A DNA stretch of 64,000 nucleotides, from assembly GCF_014764385.1 (NCBI RefSeq), contig NZ_CP061714.1:1798001-1862000 (forward strand), read 5' to 3'. The stretch comes from Luteimonas sp. MC1825 (lineage in GTDB: Bacteria; Pseudomonadota; Gammaproteobacteria; Xanthomonadales; Xanthomonadaceae). The number at the start of each line of letters is the position of its first letter. Within the stretch, counting starts at the first letter, position 1. A program made the position numbers and the translations under genes. The notes beneath the pieces were generated by a model. That model saw nothing but the letters and a program-made list of their open reading frames with translations. It was not told where the DNA came from and made no database searches. Positions 14,719-23,650 of the stretch are shown here, in pieces.

Positions 14719-15189
14719 ATGGTTGATGTCATGAGCGCCGATAAGCGCTCGCTTTTAATGGCGCGAATCCGGAGCAAGGACACCGCGCCGGAACTCCAAG
14801 TGCGGAAGCTGCTCTGGCGTGACGGGTTCAGGTACCGGCTTCACACCAAGGGACTTCCAGGGAAGCCCGACCTCGTCCTGCCGAAATGGAACGCAGTCGT
14901 ATTCGTGCACGGCTGCTTTTGGCACCACCACTCGGGCTGTTCCTTTTTTCGTCTTCCGAAGACTCGGGCAGCCTTCTGGAAAGAAAAGCTGTGCCGAAAC
15001 AAGGAAAGGGATCACGCGTCCATGGCGGCACTTTTGGCAGCGAACTGGCGAGTTGCGGTGGTCTGGGAATGCGCCGTTCGTGAAGATGCTGGTGCTGTAG
15101 CGCAGAAACTCGCCGCATGGATACGGCAGGAAACCAAGTGCATCGAGCTGGAGGCTCAGAAACACTCGGGTCACGACAACACACCGTGA
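14719..15189 (+). CDS. vsr: Vsr very-short-patch mismatch endonuclease
   Basis: A 156-residue protein with the full Vsr signature: RSLLMARIRSKDTAPELQVR, GLPGKPDLVLPKWNAVVFVH with catalytic Asp51 (the same number as in E. coli Vsr), HGCFWHHHSGC (64-74) and LPKTRAAFWKEKLCRNKERD. Vsr nicks T:G mismatches created by deamination of 5-methylcytosine, protecting methylated sites from mutation, so it belongs with the adjacent dcm. The ATG at 14719 is chosen because GGAG lies 9 bases upstream; a TTG at 14704 and an ATG at 14731 are less likely. It is transcribed away from the operon, its start only 17 bp from that of dcm. Confidence 0.92.
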   Translation: MVDVMSADKRSLLMARIRSKDTAPELQVRKLLWRDGFRYRLHTKGLPGKPDLVLPKWNAVVFVHGCFWHHHSGCSFFRLPKTRAAFWKEKLCRNKERDHASMAALLAANWRVAVVWECAVREDAGAVAQKLAAWIRQETKCIELEAQKHSGHDNTP

Positions 15190-15407
15190 TCGCGCACAGG
15201 CTCGGCTCCCACCTCACACCCCCTTCCTTCGCCACTTCAACACTAGTCCAAGGGAGTCTCACGGGGTGATCCAGATGTCGAATACCTCGGCATGAACATT
15301 CGAGCCACGCAGGCTCGCGAATTTAGCGAGCATGTGGCGATCCGCGTGCATGCGAGCGTTCGTACTCCCCAACGAGCCACCTGTGGAATGCCCCCGCTCG
15401 GACCTCG

Positions 15408-18400
15408 TTACATATTCCGCCGATACTCCCCACCCACATCATAAAGCGCGTGGCTGATCTGCCCCAGGCTATGCGTCTTCACCGCCTCCATCAGCGCCTC
15501 GAACACATTGCGCCTCTCCCGCGCCGTGTTCTGAAGGTACGCGAGGCCATGGCCGTCGTGCACCATCGCAGGCTCCTCATCCGCCGCCGCCTGATGCGCG
15601 TGTGACGTTTCGCCGGCCGGCGCCAGGGCGTTGCGCCCCTGCTGCCACAGCTCCACGTTGGCGATCTGCTGGCCCTTCTCTTCTTCCGTCGAGCGGATCA
15701 GCTCGATCTCGGTGGCGATCTCGCCGGCGTGCTCCTTCGGCAGGAACGTGTTCACGCCCACCAGCGGCAGGCTGCCGTCGTGCTTCTTGTGTTCGTAGTA
15801 CAGGCTCTCTTCCTGGATCTTGCCGCGCTGGTACATGGTGTCCATGGCGCCCAGCACGCCGCCGCGCTCGCTGATGGCTTCGAACTCCTTGTACACGGCC
15901 TCTTCCACCATGCCGGTCAGGTAGTCGACGGCAAAGCTGCCCTGCCAGGGGTTCTCGTTGAAGTTGAGCCCCAGCTCCTTGTTGATGATCATCTGGATGG
16001 CCACGGCGCGGCGCACGCTCTCTTCGGTGGGCGTGGTGATGGCTTCGTCGTAGGCATTGGTGTGCAGGGAGTTGCAGTTGTCGAACAGCGCGTACAGCGC
16101 CTGCAGCGTGGTGCGGATGTCGTTGAACTGGATCTCCTGCGCGTGCAGGCTGCGGCCGCTGGTCTGGATGTGGTACTTCATCATCTGGCTGCGTTCGTTG
16201 GCGCCGTAGCGCTCGCGCATGGCGCGCGCCCAGATGCGGCGGGCCACGCGGCCGATCACGGTGTACTCGGGATCCATGCCGTTGGAGAAGAAGAACGACA
16301 GGTTGGGCGCAAAGTCGTCGATCTTCATGCCGCGCGCCAGGTAGTACTCGACGATGGTGAAGCCGTTGCTGAGCGTAAAGGCGAGCTGGCTGATCGGGTT
16401 CGCGCCGGCTTCGGCAATGTGATACCCGCTGATGCTCACCGAGTAGAAGTTGCGCACGCCGTTGTCGACGAAGTACTGCTGGATGTCGCCCATCATGCGC
16501 AGGGCGAACTCGGTGCTGAAGATGCAGGTGTTCTGCGCCTGGTCCTCTTTCAGGATGTCGGCCTGCACGGTGCCGCGCACGGTCTTGAGTGTCTCGGCCT
16601 TGATGCGGGCATACGTCTCCGCATCCACCATCTCGTTGCCGGTCACGCCCAAAAGCCCCAGGCCCAAACCGTCATTCGTAGGCGGCAGCTCCCCGTGATA
16701 TCGCGGCCGCTGCTTCCCTTCAAACACCTTCGCGAGAGTCCGCTCTGCAGCCTCCCAGCGCGCTGGATCCGCCTTCAGGTACTTCTCCACCTGCTGGTCG
16801 ACGGCGCAGTTCATGAACATCGCGAGGATCATCGGCGCGGGGCCGTTGATGGTCATCGACACGCTGGTGGTGGGCGCGCACAGGTCGAAGCCGGAGTACA
16901 GCTTCTTCATGTCGTCGAGCGTAGGCACGTTGACGCCGGAGTTGCCGATCTTGCCGTAGATGTCCGGCCGCGGCGCCGGGTCTTCGCCATACAGCGTGAC
17001 CGAGTCGAAGGCGGTGGACAGACGCGCGGCGGGCTGACCGACGGACAGGTAATGGAACCGCCGATTGGTCCGCTCCGGCGTGCCTTCGCCGGCAAACATG
17101 CGGATCGGGTCCTCGCCGGTGCGGCGGTACGGGTACACGCCGCCGGTGTAGGGGTAGCTGCCCGGCAGGTTCTCCTTGCCCAGGAACGTCAGCAGCTCGC
17201 CCCAGCTCTTGTAGGTGGGCGCGGCGATCTTGGGCACCTTCTGGTGGCTCAGGGACTCGCGGTAATTCTCGACGCGGATCGCCTTGCCACGCACTTCGTA
17301 TTCGGTGACTTCATCGGTGATCGACTTCAGGCGCTGCGGCCAGGCGCGCAGCAGGTTCAGGGAATCGGGTGTGAGCGACTGCAGCGCGTCGTTGTAGCGC
17401 TGGCGGAGCGTCAGCAGGCTGCGATCCACCACCCCCGCATCGCTTTCCTTCGCGTCTTCGCGCCTTCGCGAGACAACATCCCCCATCCCGTAAAGATCCA
17501 GCGCCGCCGGCAGCGCCGGATCACCCAGCTCCTGCAGCGACTGCCAGAACGCCTGCGCCCGATCCGCGGCTTCCGCCTGCTTCTCGATGCTGGCGTTGAT
17601 CGCCCTGCCCTGCTCCGCGATCTCCGCGAGATACCGCACCCGCGCCCCCGGAATCAGCACCGTAGCCCGCGGCTCCTTCAACGTCGTATCCAGCTTCGGA
17701 GTCCACTTCTCCGCCGGCAGCGACAGCTTCTCCCGCAACAACCGGCACAGGTTGGCAAACATCCAGCTGATGCCCGGATCGTTGAACTGGCTGGCGATGG
17801 TGGGATAGACCGGCACGTCTTCGTCCGCGGTCTTGAACGCCACCCGATTGCGCTTCCACTGCTTGCGGATGTCGCGCAGCGCATCTTCCGCGCCGCGCTT
17901 GTCGTACTTGTTGAGCACGATCAGCTCGGCGAAGTCGATCATGTCGATCTTCTCCAGCTGGCTGGCTGCGCCGTAATCAGAGGTCATGACGTACATCGGA
18001 AAGTCGACCATGTCGACGATCTCCGAGTCCGACTGGCCGATGCCGGCGGTCTCCACGATCACCAGGCCAAAGCCCAGGCCGCGCAGGTAGGCGATGCAGT
18101 CCTTGAGCACGGCGTTGGTGGCCACGTTCTGGCGGCGCGTGGCCATGGAGCGCATGTACACGCGGTGCGAGCGCAGCGAGTTCATGCGGATGCGGTCGCC
18201 GAGCAGCGCGCCACCGGTGCGGCGGCGGGTCGGGTCCACCGAGACCACGGCGATGCGGATGTCCGGGAAGCTCGACAGGAAGCGGTTGAGCAGTTCGTCG
18301 GTGACCGACGACTTGCCGGCGCCGCCGGTGCCGGTGATGCCGATCACCGGTGCGTGCGTGCCCACGGCCCAGTGCTTGCGCAGCGCAGTGAGCTCGGCCT

Positions 18401-18989
18401 CGCTGTAGGTGCCGGCTTCGATCGCCGACAGCGTGTGGCCGATGGCCACCTGGTCCGGATCGACCCGCGACGGACCGATGCGGGCGACCACGTCGTCCGC
18501 CGGCGGCAGGTGCGCCTGGCCGCGCTGCTCGCGGGCGGCGCCGACGCGCGCCACCACGTCCTCGATCATCTCCACCAGGCCCAGCTTCATGCCGTCGTTG
18601 GGGTGGTAGATGCGCTCCACGCCGTAGTCCTGCAGCTCGCGGATCTCCTCGGGGGTGATGGTGCCGCCACCGCCGGCGACCACGCGGATGTGGCCTGCGC
18701 CGTGCTCGCGCAGCATGTCGACCATGTACTTCATGTACTCGACGTGCCCGCCCTGGTAGCTGGACAGGGCGATGGCGTCGGCATCCTCCTGCAGCGCGGC
18801 GCGCACCACGTCTTCCACCGAGCGGTTGTGGCCGAGGTGGATGACCTCCGCGCCCTGCGCCTGGATCAGCCGCCGCATGATGTTGATGGCGGCGTCGTGG
18901 CCATCGAACAGGCTGGCGGCGGTAACGAACCGCAGCGGGCTGGTTTCAGGCTGCGCGGTCGGGACATGCTGGCTGGCGGGAACGCTCAT
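15408..18989 (-). CDS. icmF: Fused isobutyryl-CoA mutase IcmF
   Basis: An 1193-residue three-part enzyme: cobalamin-binding domain ([30 protein letters not shown]; residues 25-110), MeaB-like GTPase chaperone ([12 protein letters not shown] at about 218-229) and the mutase barrel. Specificity residues are readable: RMFAG has Phe632 where methylmalonyl-CoA mutase has Tyr, and QAQNTCIF has Gln819 where that enzyme has the carboxylate-binding Arg. Both are the isobutyryl-CoA mutase pattern, so the reaction should be isobutyryl-CoA to n-butyryl-CoA, using B12, linking valine catabolism to butyryl-CoA. A short region of the linker (about 505-515) is made of a TTCGCG repeat. Acquired DNA lies immediately downstream at 5832-15189. 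Confidence 0.93.
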   Translation of the reverse strand: MSVPASQHVPTAQPETSPLRFVTAASLFDGHDAAINIMRRLIQAQGAEVIHLGHNRSVEDVVRAALQEDADAIALSSYQGGHVEYMKYMVDMLREHGAGHIRVVAGGGGTITPEEIRELQDYGVERIYHPNDGMKLGLVEMIEDVVARVGAAREQRGQAHLPPADDVVARIGPSRVDPDQVAIGHTLSAIEAGTYSEAELTALRKHWAVGTHAPVIGITGTGGAGKSSVTDELLNRFLSSFPDIRIAVVSVDPTRRRTGGALLGDRIRMNSLRSHRVYMRSMATRRQNVATNAVLKDCIAYLRGLGFGLVIVETAGIGQSDSEIVDMVDFPMYVMTSDYGAASQLEKIDMIDFAELIVLNKYDKRGAEDALRDIRKQWKRNRVAFKTADEDVPVYPTIASQFNDPGISWMFANLCRLLREKLSLPAEKWTPKLDTTLKEPRATVLIPGARVRYLAEIAEQGRAINASIEKQAEAADRAQAFWQSLQELGDPALPAALDLYGMGDVVSRRREDAKESDAGVVDRSLLTLRQRYNDALQSLTPDSLNLLRAWPQRLKSITDEVTEYEVRGKAIRVENYRESLSHQKVPKIAAPTYKSWGELLTFLGKENLPGSYPYTGGVYPYRRTGEDPIRMFAGEGTPERTNRRFHYLSVGQPAARLSTAFDSVTLYGEDPAPRPDIYGKIGNSGVNVPTLDDMKKLYSGFDLCAPTTSVSMTINGPAPMILAMFMNCAVDQQVEKYLKADPARWEAAERTLAKVFEGKQRPRYHGELPPTNDGLGLGLLGVTGNEMVDAETYARIKAETLKTVRGTVQADILKEDQAQNTCIFSTEFALRMMGDIQQYFVDNGVRNFYSVSISGYHIAEAGANPISQLAFTLSNGFTIVEYYLARGMKIDDFAPNLSFFFSNGMDPEYTVIGRVARRIWARAMRERYGANERSQMMKYHIQTSGRSLHAQEIQFNDIRTTLQALYALFDNCNSLHTNAYDEAITTPTEESVRRAVAIQMIINKELGLNFNENPWQGSFAVDYLTGMVEEAVYKEFEAISERGGVLGAMDTMYQRGKIQEESLYYEHKKHDGSLPLVGVNTFLPKEHAGEIATEIELIRSTEEEKGQQIANVELWQQGRNALAPAGETSHAHQAAADEEPAMVHDGHGLAYLQNTARERRNVFEALMEAVKTHSLGQISHALYDVGGEYRRNM
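17449..17485. repeat. TTCGCG-type degenerate repeat inside icmF
   Basis: The plus strand reads TTCGCGTCTTCGCGCCTTCG followed by CGAGACAACATCCCC. It closely matches the intergenic repeat at 40430-40461, which has the same TTCGCGTCT, CTTCGCGAGA and ACACCC blocks with small indels. Within icmF it encodes the charged piece [10 protein letters not shown] between the GTPase and mutase domains, keeping the frame. This suggests that the intergenic repeat family inserted into, or expanded in, a tolerant linker. Confidence 0.5.
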
Positions 18990-19038
18990 CGGGGGGCAAT
19001 CCGTACAAATCGTGGGTACGGCCCGATTGTATCCCGCG

Positions 19039-20730
19039 CTATTCCGCGACGTCGGCCAGCGCGCCCAGCTCCTCTTCCATCTGCAGCAGCAGCGTGTTCA
19101 AGCGCTGCAGGCGCGCGCGGCCGGTGCGCGCGGTGGACAGCAGCTCGGCCAGGCGCCGCAGTCGCGTGGCCTGTTCGCGGGCCTCATGGCTGACCAGGCG
19201 CTCGTCCATCTGCGCGTCTTCCAGGCGCGGCAGCGAGGGCGCGGCCACCAGGTAGCGCTCGATGACCAGGCACAGGTGGTGCGCGCGCTCGGTGTCGCCC
19301 TTGGTCCAGGGTGCCGCGGTGCCCACCACCTCCTGCTCCCAGGCCTCGAAGCTGGTGCGCGGGCCGATCTTGCCGCCGTCCGGATCCACCTGGAACGGGC
19401 GGTCGGGTCGCCCGGCCCAGCGCACGGTTTCGCGCTGCTCGGCGCGGAACAGCAGCAGCCAGTCGTCGCTGCCTTCACCCAGCGGCATGCTGAACAGCCC
19501 GCAGGGGCCGGACGCGTCATCGCTGGACCATTCGTTGCAGCTGCGCGTGGAGGCCGGGCCGCGGCGGCCCTGGCCGCGCGCCCACTGCAGCGCGGCCGCG
19601 AGCCCGGGGGCGTCGGGCACCACGCCATGGGCGCGCAGCTCGCCGCCGATGTGCAGCGCCACGCCGTCGGCGCGCATGGCGCCCAGCAGCAGGCCGAGGT
19701 TGTCCAGCAGGACCTCCGAGGGCACCTGCGCGGCGCGCAGCAGCGCTTCCAGCGCGTCGCGCTGCGCGCGCAGGGTGTCGTCGCGGCGCGCGCGGGCGCG
19801 CAGCTCGCTGGCATCGAGGATCATCGACACGTGGCGCCCCACCATGTCCAGCGCCTGGCGCTGGCGCGCGCCGATCGGGCGCGGGGCATCGTGGTGGCAG
19901 GCCACCAGTCCCCACAGCTGGCCGTTGACCACCAGCGAGATCGACATGGACGCGGCCACGCCCATGTTGTGCAGGTATTCCACGTGCACCGGCGCCACCG
20001 CGCGCAGCACGTCGAAGCTCATGTCCAGCGGCGCGCCCAGCGACGGCAGCTGGTGCACCGGCACTGGCGTGCAGCGCGTGTCGGCGATCACCCGCAGGCG
20101 GTTGCGCACGTACAGCGCGCGCGCCTGCGGCGGGATGTCGGACGCGGGAAAGCGCAGCCCCGCATACGAGGCCATGCCGCCGGCCAGCGCCTCGGCGACC
20201 ACTTCGCCGGTGTGGTCGCGCAGGAACCGGTACACCATCACCCGCCCGTAGCCCGACAGCGCCTGCACCTTGTGCGCCACCGCGTCGAGGAAGTCCTTTC
20301 CGCCGGAGGCTTCGTCCAGGCCGGTGACCACCAGGTGCCCGCCCTCCAGCGGCGGCGCCAGGCCCGCGGGCTGCAGCTCGACGTGCACCAGGTCGCCCAT
20401 GGCATGCGTGGACAGCTCGTGCATGGCGCCCATCGGCCCGACGTTGATGATGCCGGCGAACTGCGACAGCCCGCCCACGCCGCGCGCGAGCACCGCTTCG
20501 ATCGCACCGAGCGGGCCGCTGTCGAGCAGCGTTTCCACGGGCTGGCCGAGCATGGCGTCGATGCCGTCCACTTCGAACAGGTCCACCGCGTTGGCGGACA
20601 CGGCGACGATGCGGCGGTCCGTCCGGCCGAACACCACCAGCACGCCGGGCGGCTGGATGGCGCCGATGATGTGGATGGGTTCCTGGGCGCAGGTATCCAG
20701 CGCGCGCTGCAGCACGGGATCGATGTTCAT
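19039..20730 (-). CDS. bphP: Bacteriophytochrome photosensory protein without kinase domain
   Basis: A 563-residue PAS-GAF-PHY protein. Cys14 in [19 protein letters not shown] is the expected biliverdin attachment site; GAF shows [34 protein letters not shown] and [13 protein letters not shown] has the tongue [14 protein letters not shown]. After PHY only about 45 residues remain, a Leu/Arg-rich coiled coil ([20 protein letters not shown]), so there is no histidine kinase, GGDEF or PAS9 output. It presumably signals through dimer changes to a separate partner. The usual IQPHG is IQPPG here. The start overlaps the bphO stop (ATGA), giving translational coupling with the biliverdin-producing enzyme. 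Confidence 0.9.
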   Translation of the reverse strand: MNIDPVLQRALDTCAQEPIHIIGAIQPPGVLVVFGRTDRRIVAVSANAVDLFEVDGIDAMLGQPVETLLDSGPLGAIEAVLARGVGGLSQFAGIINVGPMGAMHELSTHAMGDLVHVELQPAGLAPPLEGGHLVVTGLDEASGGKDFLDAVAHKVQALSGYGRVMVYRFLRDHTGEVVAEALAGGMASYAGLRFPASDIPPQARALYVRNRLRVIADTRCTPVPVHQLPSLGAPLDMSFDVLRAVAPVHVEYLHNMGVAASMSISLVVNGQLWGLVACHHDAPRPIGARQRQALDMVGRHVSMILDASELRARARRDDTLRAQRDALEALLRAAQVPSEVLLDNLGLLLGAMRADGVALHIGGELRAHGVVPDAPGLAAALQWARGQGRRGPASTRSCNEWSSDDASGPCGLFSMPLGEGSDDWLLLFRAEQRETVRWAGRPDRPFQVDPDGGKIGPRTSFEAWEQEVVGTAAPWTKGDTERAHHLCLVIERYLVAAPSLPRLEDAQMDERLVSHEAREQATRLRRLAELLSTARTGRARLQRLNTLLLQMEEELGALADVAE

Positions 20731-21338
20731 GCGACCACCACTCCATGTGGGTCGAGATTGCGATGCACCATGGCGAACCCGCGGCGCGCACCACGCACGG
20801 CATCGGCCACGGCCTCGGCGGGCAGCGCGTCCAGCAGGCCGGCAAAACAGCGCCAGCGCCGCGGATCACGCGCCAGGTGGCGCATGAAGCGCCGTGCGCC
20901 CGCGACCTCGGGATGCGACCGCTCCAGCGCGTCGACATCACGCGCCAGCACGCGCGCGCCCAGCGCGGAGCCTTCCATCACGTAGCAGCCGCCCAGCCAT
21001 TCGGCGGGCGTGACGGCACCGGCAACCGCGCTGCTGCACGCAGGCGCGCGCAGCGCGGCGAGGTCGGCGCGCAGGAAATCGACGCGCTCGCTGTCGCGCC
21101 AGCAGGCCAGTTCCGCCGGCCACGTGGGCGACCAGCTGTCGGCCAGCCACTGCGCCAGCGGCAGCAGCGCGCCGAGGTAGCGCGTGTAGTCCTCGAAGCC
21201 ATGCAGCCCGTCGGGCAGCGCAGCGTCCAGCGCCTCATGCGTGGCACGGGTGGCGGCGCGCACTTCTCCCAGCGCTCCCGCGTGGCGCATGCCGTCGTTC
21301 GCGCCCGTCGGGCGCGCATCCTGTACGGCGTCCTGCAT
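20727..21338 (-). CDS. bphO: Biliverdin-forming heme oxygenase
   Basis: A 203-residue alpha-helical heme oxygenase. The N-terminal LGEVRAATRATHEALDAALP provides the proximal haem His, and GGCYVMEGSALGARVLAR is the distal helix with the flexible Gly/Ser stretch that covers haem. It opens haem to biliverdin IX-alpha, CO and iron; biliverdin is the chromophore of the next gene's phytochrome. ATG at 21338 behind GAGGG is preferred over a GTG at 21344. The four-base overlap with bphP shows a dedicated two-gene light-sensing operon. Confidence 0.88.
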   Translation of the reverse strand: MQDAVQDARPTGANDGMRHAGALGEVRAATRATHEALDAALPDGLHGFEDYTRYLGALLPLAQWLADSWSPTWPAELACWRDSERVDFLRADLAALRAPACSSAVAGAVTPAEWLGGCYVMEGSALGARVLARDVDALERSHPEVAGARRFMRHLARDPRRWRCFAGLLDALPAEAVADAVRGARRGFAMVHRNLDPHGVVVA

Positions 21339-21432
21339 TGCCACCCTCGCTTCACGCGCGCCGTCGTGGCGCCACTGCGCTATCTAATCACCCGCCGCGC
21401 GGCGGCGTAAACCGCGCGCATCGGCCCCCCGT

Positions 21433-23565
21433 TCATGTAACTGACCCGGACAACGCTTCGCAGGCACGGTCGCGGCGCGCGCCCAGGTCGGCACGGGTGC
21501 TGCGCACGGCAAATTCCGCCGGTGCCGGGGACCGCCCGAGGATGAACGCGATGAGTGCCTGCAGCGTGGCCGGATCGTCATCGAAACCGCCGTGGGTGGA
21601 CGCGCGCGAGGCGCCGGGATCGCCCAGCGGGAGGGCGTTGGGCGCCTGCACCCAGGCGAGGCGGCCGGCTTCGATCAGTCTGGTGACGCGTTCGTGGCCC
21701 CAGGCCTGGTCGGCGGGTTCGCGCGCCTGGATGAAGCGCGCCATGCCGGCGATCGGCGTGCCCTGGCGCAGGCGGCGGTCGATCCAGCTGCGCGGCTGCT
21801 GTTCCAGTGCGCGGGCCACCAGGTACAGCAGCGACTTGTTGTACAGGCGCATGCAGTGGTCGTCCTGCTCGGCGCTGTCGGTGAGCGTGGCCAGCGAGGC
21901 GCGCGCCACCGCCCGCGAGGAGATCGCCGGTACGTAGGCCTGGATGAAGCCGTCCATGTCGATCGCCGGCGCCCACAGCGACACGCTGGCCACGCGCCCG
22001 CCCATGCCGAGCATGCCGTTGGCCGGGCCGCCGATGATCTGCCCGGGCCGGGTGAGCAGTTGCAGCAGCGGCGCCATGAGGATGCTGCCGGCGCTGTGCG
22101 CGGCGATGTGGATCTCGACCTTGGCGTCCTCGCGCCGCCATTCGTCCACCAGGCGCGCCACCTGCGCGGCGCCGCCGTGCTCCACCCAGCCGCCGCCGGG
22201 CGCGGCGCGCACGGCGGTGGTGGCCAGCGTGGCGTTCTCCTTCATCTCCTCCCACACCGCGCGGCCGCCGATGGCGCGCGCGAGGGGCTCGACGGTGTCA
22301 TCCAGGCGATCGAGCAGCAGGTCCTTGGCCTTGTCGACGATGCCCTCGCTGCGCGGGCGCGCGGCGTCCTTCAGGATGTTGCCGAGCGTGGTCCACAGGT
22401 CGGTCTTCCAGATGAAGGCCAGCGGGTAGATCTCCTGCGCCAGCATGGCCTCGCGGTAGTCGGCGACGCGCTGGATGGCGGCATCCTCCGGCACCAGGCC
22501 GCCGTGCGCGTACAGCAGCACGCGCTTCTTCTTCCACCCGGCGGTGATGGCGCGCATGTCGCGGCGGACGATGTTGCGCACGTCGTCCTGGGTGCAGGCA
22601 AAGCGCCCGTCGCAGCGCAGCGCGCCGTTGTTGCCGAGGCTCACGATGTGCGGGCGCAGGTCGGCCTGCGCATAGCCCACCGACTGCCGGCCGAGCGGCG
22701 AGTTGCTGACCGCTGCCGAGCCGGCCCGCTCCAGCGCCACCGGCACCGCCAGCCGTGCCACCCAGACATCGGTGCCGTGCTCCAGCCATTCGTCGTAGCT
22801 GACGTGGCCGAAGCCGCCACGGCCCCAGCCGGTGCCCCAGGCGTTCTGGATCCAGAAGCCGGAGTGGTCGTAGCCGACGATCGCGAACGCGTGGTAGCCA
22901 ATGGGCTCCTGCCGCGCCCAGGCAATGTGGCCATCCGCGGGCGGCGCGTGCCAGCCGGCGTGCACGGCGCAGGAGGCGAACAGCACGCGCACTTCGCCGA
23001 ACGCGGCATGCATGGCCACCAGGTCCTTGTGGTTGACGCGCGCGTAGGCGCCCATGGGATTGCGCATGGCGTCGCGCGCGCGTTCCTCTGTATAGGCCTC
23101 GATCGCGATGCCGGGGCGGTACGGCCAAAGCGCTTCGGCGCACACGCCATGGCGGTGCCAGGCCTTCATGGCGCCGCGGCAGCTGGAGCCGGAATAGCCC
23201 TCGCCTTCCCATTCGTCGTAGCGGCGTGCCATGTCGTAGAACATGCGTGCGCTGACCGCGGACGCGTCCGGCTGTGGGCGGCGACGGCGCAGCAGCGTAT
23301 GCGCCACGGTGGCCAGGCCGAACGCGGTGCAGGCGCCATCCACGCCCTGGTCGAGCACCGGCACGCCGAGCGCGAGATGCTCGTCGAGCGCGACTTCGGT
23401 GGCCACGTCGACCAGCGTGGGTTCGAACATGCGATCGCGGAAGTCGGCGGTATCCGGGCGCGCATCGAACAGCCGCGTGCCGGCGCCGGGCTGCAGCACG
23501 GCCAGCGGAGGCGTTGCGATGACGGGTCCTTCCGCGGTGCGCGGCGTGCTGCGACGGGTGGCCAT
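21433..23565 (-). CDS. Papain-fold (C1) cysteine peptidase fused to an alpha/beta-hydrolase-like domain
   Basis: A 710-residue protein, MATRRSTPRTAEGPV, with AAGGAGAG as ribosome-binding site. Residues ~55-330 are a C1-peptidase domain: VPVLDQGVDGACTAFGLATV (oxyanion Gln and catalytic Cys), GYHAFAIVGYDHSGFWIQNA (catalytic His and Asn) and WGTGWGRGGFGHVSYDEWL. Residues ~400-700 look like an esterase/lipase-type hydrolase: VLLYAHGGLVPEDAA, then EIHIAAHSAGSILMAPLLQL with a nucleophile-elbow serine. There is no signal peptide, so it acts in the cytoplasm or leaves by a non-Sec route. The combination is unusual and I know no function for it. It is divergent from the phospholipase D gene, with starts 86 bases apart. 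Confidence 0.72.
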   Translation of the reverse strand: MATRRSTPRTAEGPVIATPPLAVLQPGAGTRLFDARPDTADFRDRMFEPTLVDVATEVALDEHLALGVPVLDQGVDGACTAFGLATVAHTLLRRRRPQPDASAVSARMFYDMARRYDEWEGEGYSGSSCRGAMKAWHRHGVCAEALWPYRPGIAIEAYTEERARDAMRNPMGAYARVNHKDLVAMHAAFGEVRVLFASCAVHAGWHAPPADGHIAWARQEPIGYHAFAIVGYDHSGFWIQNAWGTGWGRGGFGHVSYDEWLEHGTDVWVARLAVPVALERAGSAAVSNSPLGRQSVGYAQADLRPHIVSLGNNGALRCDGRFACTQDDVRNIVRRDMRAITAGWKKKRVLLYAHGGLVPEDAAIQRVADYREAMLAQEIYPLAFIWKTDLWTTLGNILKDAARPRSEGIVDKAKDLLLDRLDDTVEPLARAIGGRAVWEEMKENATLATTAVRAAPGGGWVEHGGAAQVARLVDEWRREDAKVEIHIAAHSAGSILMAPLLQLLTRPGQIIGGPANGMLGMGGRVASVSLWAPAIDMDGFIQAYVPAISSRAVARASLATLTDSAEQDDHCMRLYNKSLLYLVARALEQQPRSWIDRRLRQGTPIAGMARFIQAREPADQAWGHERVTRLIEAGRLAWVQAPNALPLGDPGASRASTHGGFDDDPATLQALIAFILGRSPAPAEFAVRSTRADLGARRDRACEALSGSVT

Positions 23566-23650
23566 GCTCGTCTCTCCTTGCTGGGGGGACAACGCGGCGG
23601 CTACAGTCGCGCGGCCGCGGCTCTGCGCGGCATCCACGTTCGAGCACACG

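Larger units (their letters stand above)
5832..15189. other. Low-GC genomic island carrying a MORC-Z1-DUF4420-AIPR-methyltransferase system
   Basis: Six genes fill this segment without any housekeeping gene: five on the minus strand as an operon (13100-14701 down to 5832) and vsr divergent at 14719. Hand counts give 55% GC for 6601-6660 and 53% for 10141-10200, against 80% for 16201-16260 in neighbouring icmF, so transfer is likely. No integrase, transposase, tRNA or clear flanking direct repeat was seen at either edge (5741-5831 and 15190-15407). The gene set joins DNA methylation, a GHKL ATPase, a helicase-like ATPase and a predicted nuclease, the hallmarks of a restriction-like or other phage defence system. 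Confidence 0.85.

Noticed and set aside
15190..15407. Possible attachment site or small RNA at the right border of the island.
   Set aside because: No direct repeat with the left border (5741-5831), no promoter-terminator pair and no open frame of note were seen.
15729..19193. An 1154-codon open frame opposite icmF.
   Set aside because: It mirrors icmF with low-complexity His/Arg-rich product and no domain; a GC-rich shadow.
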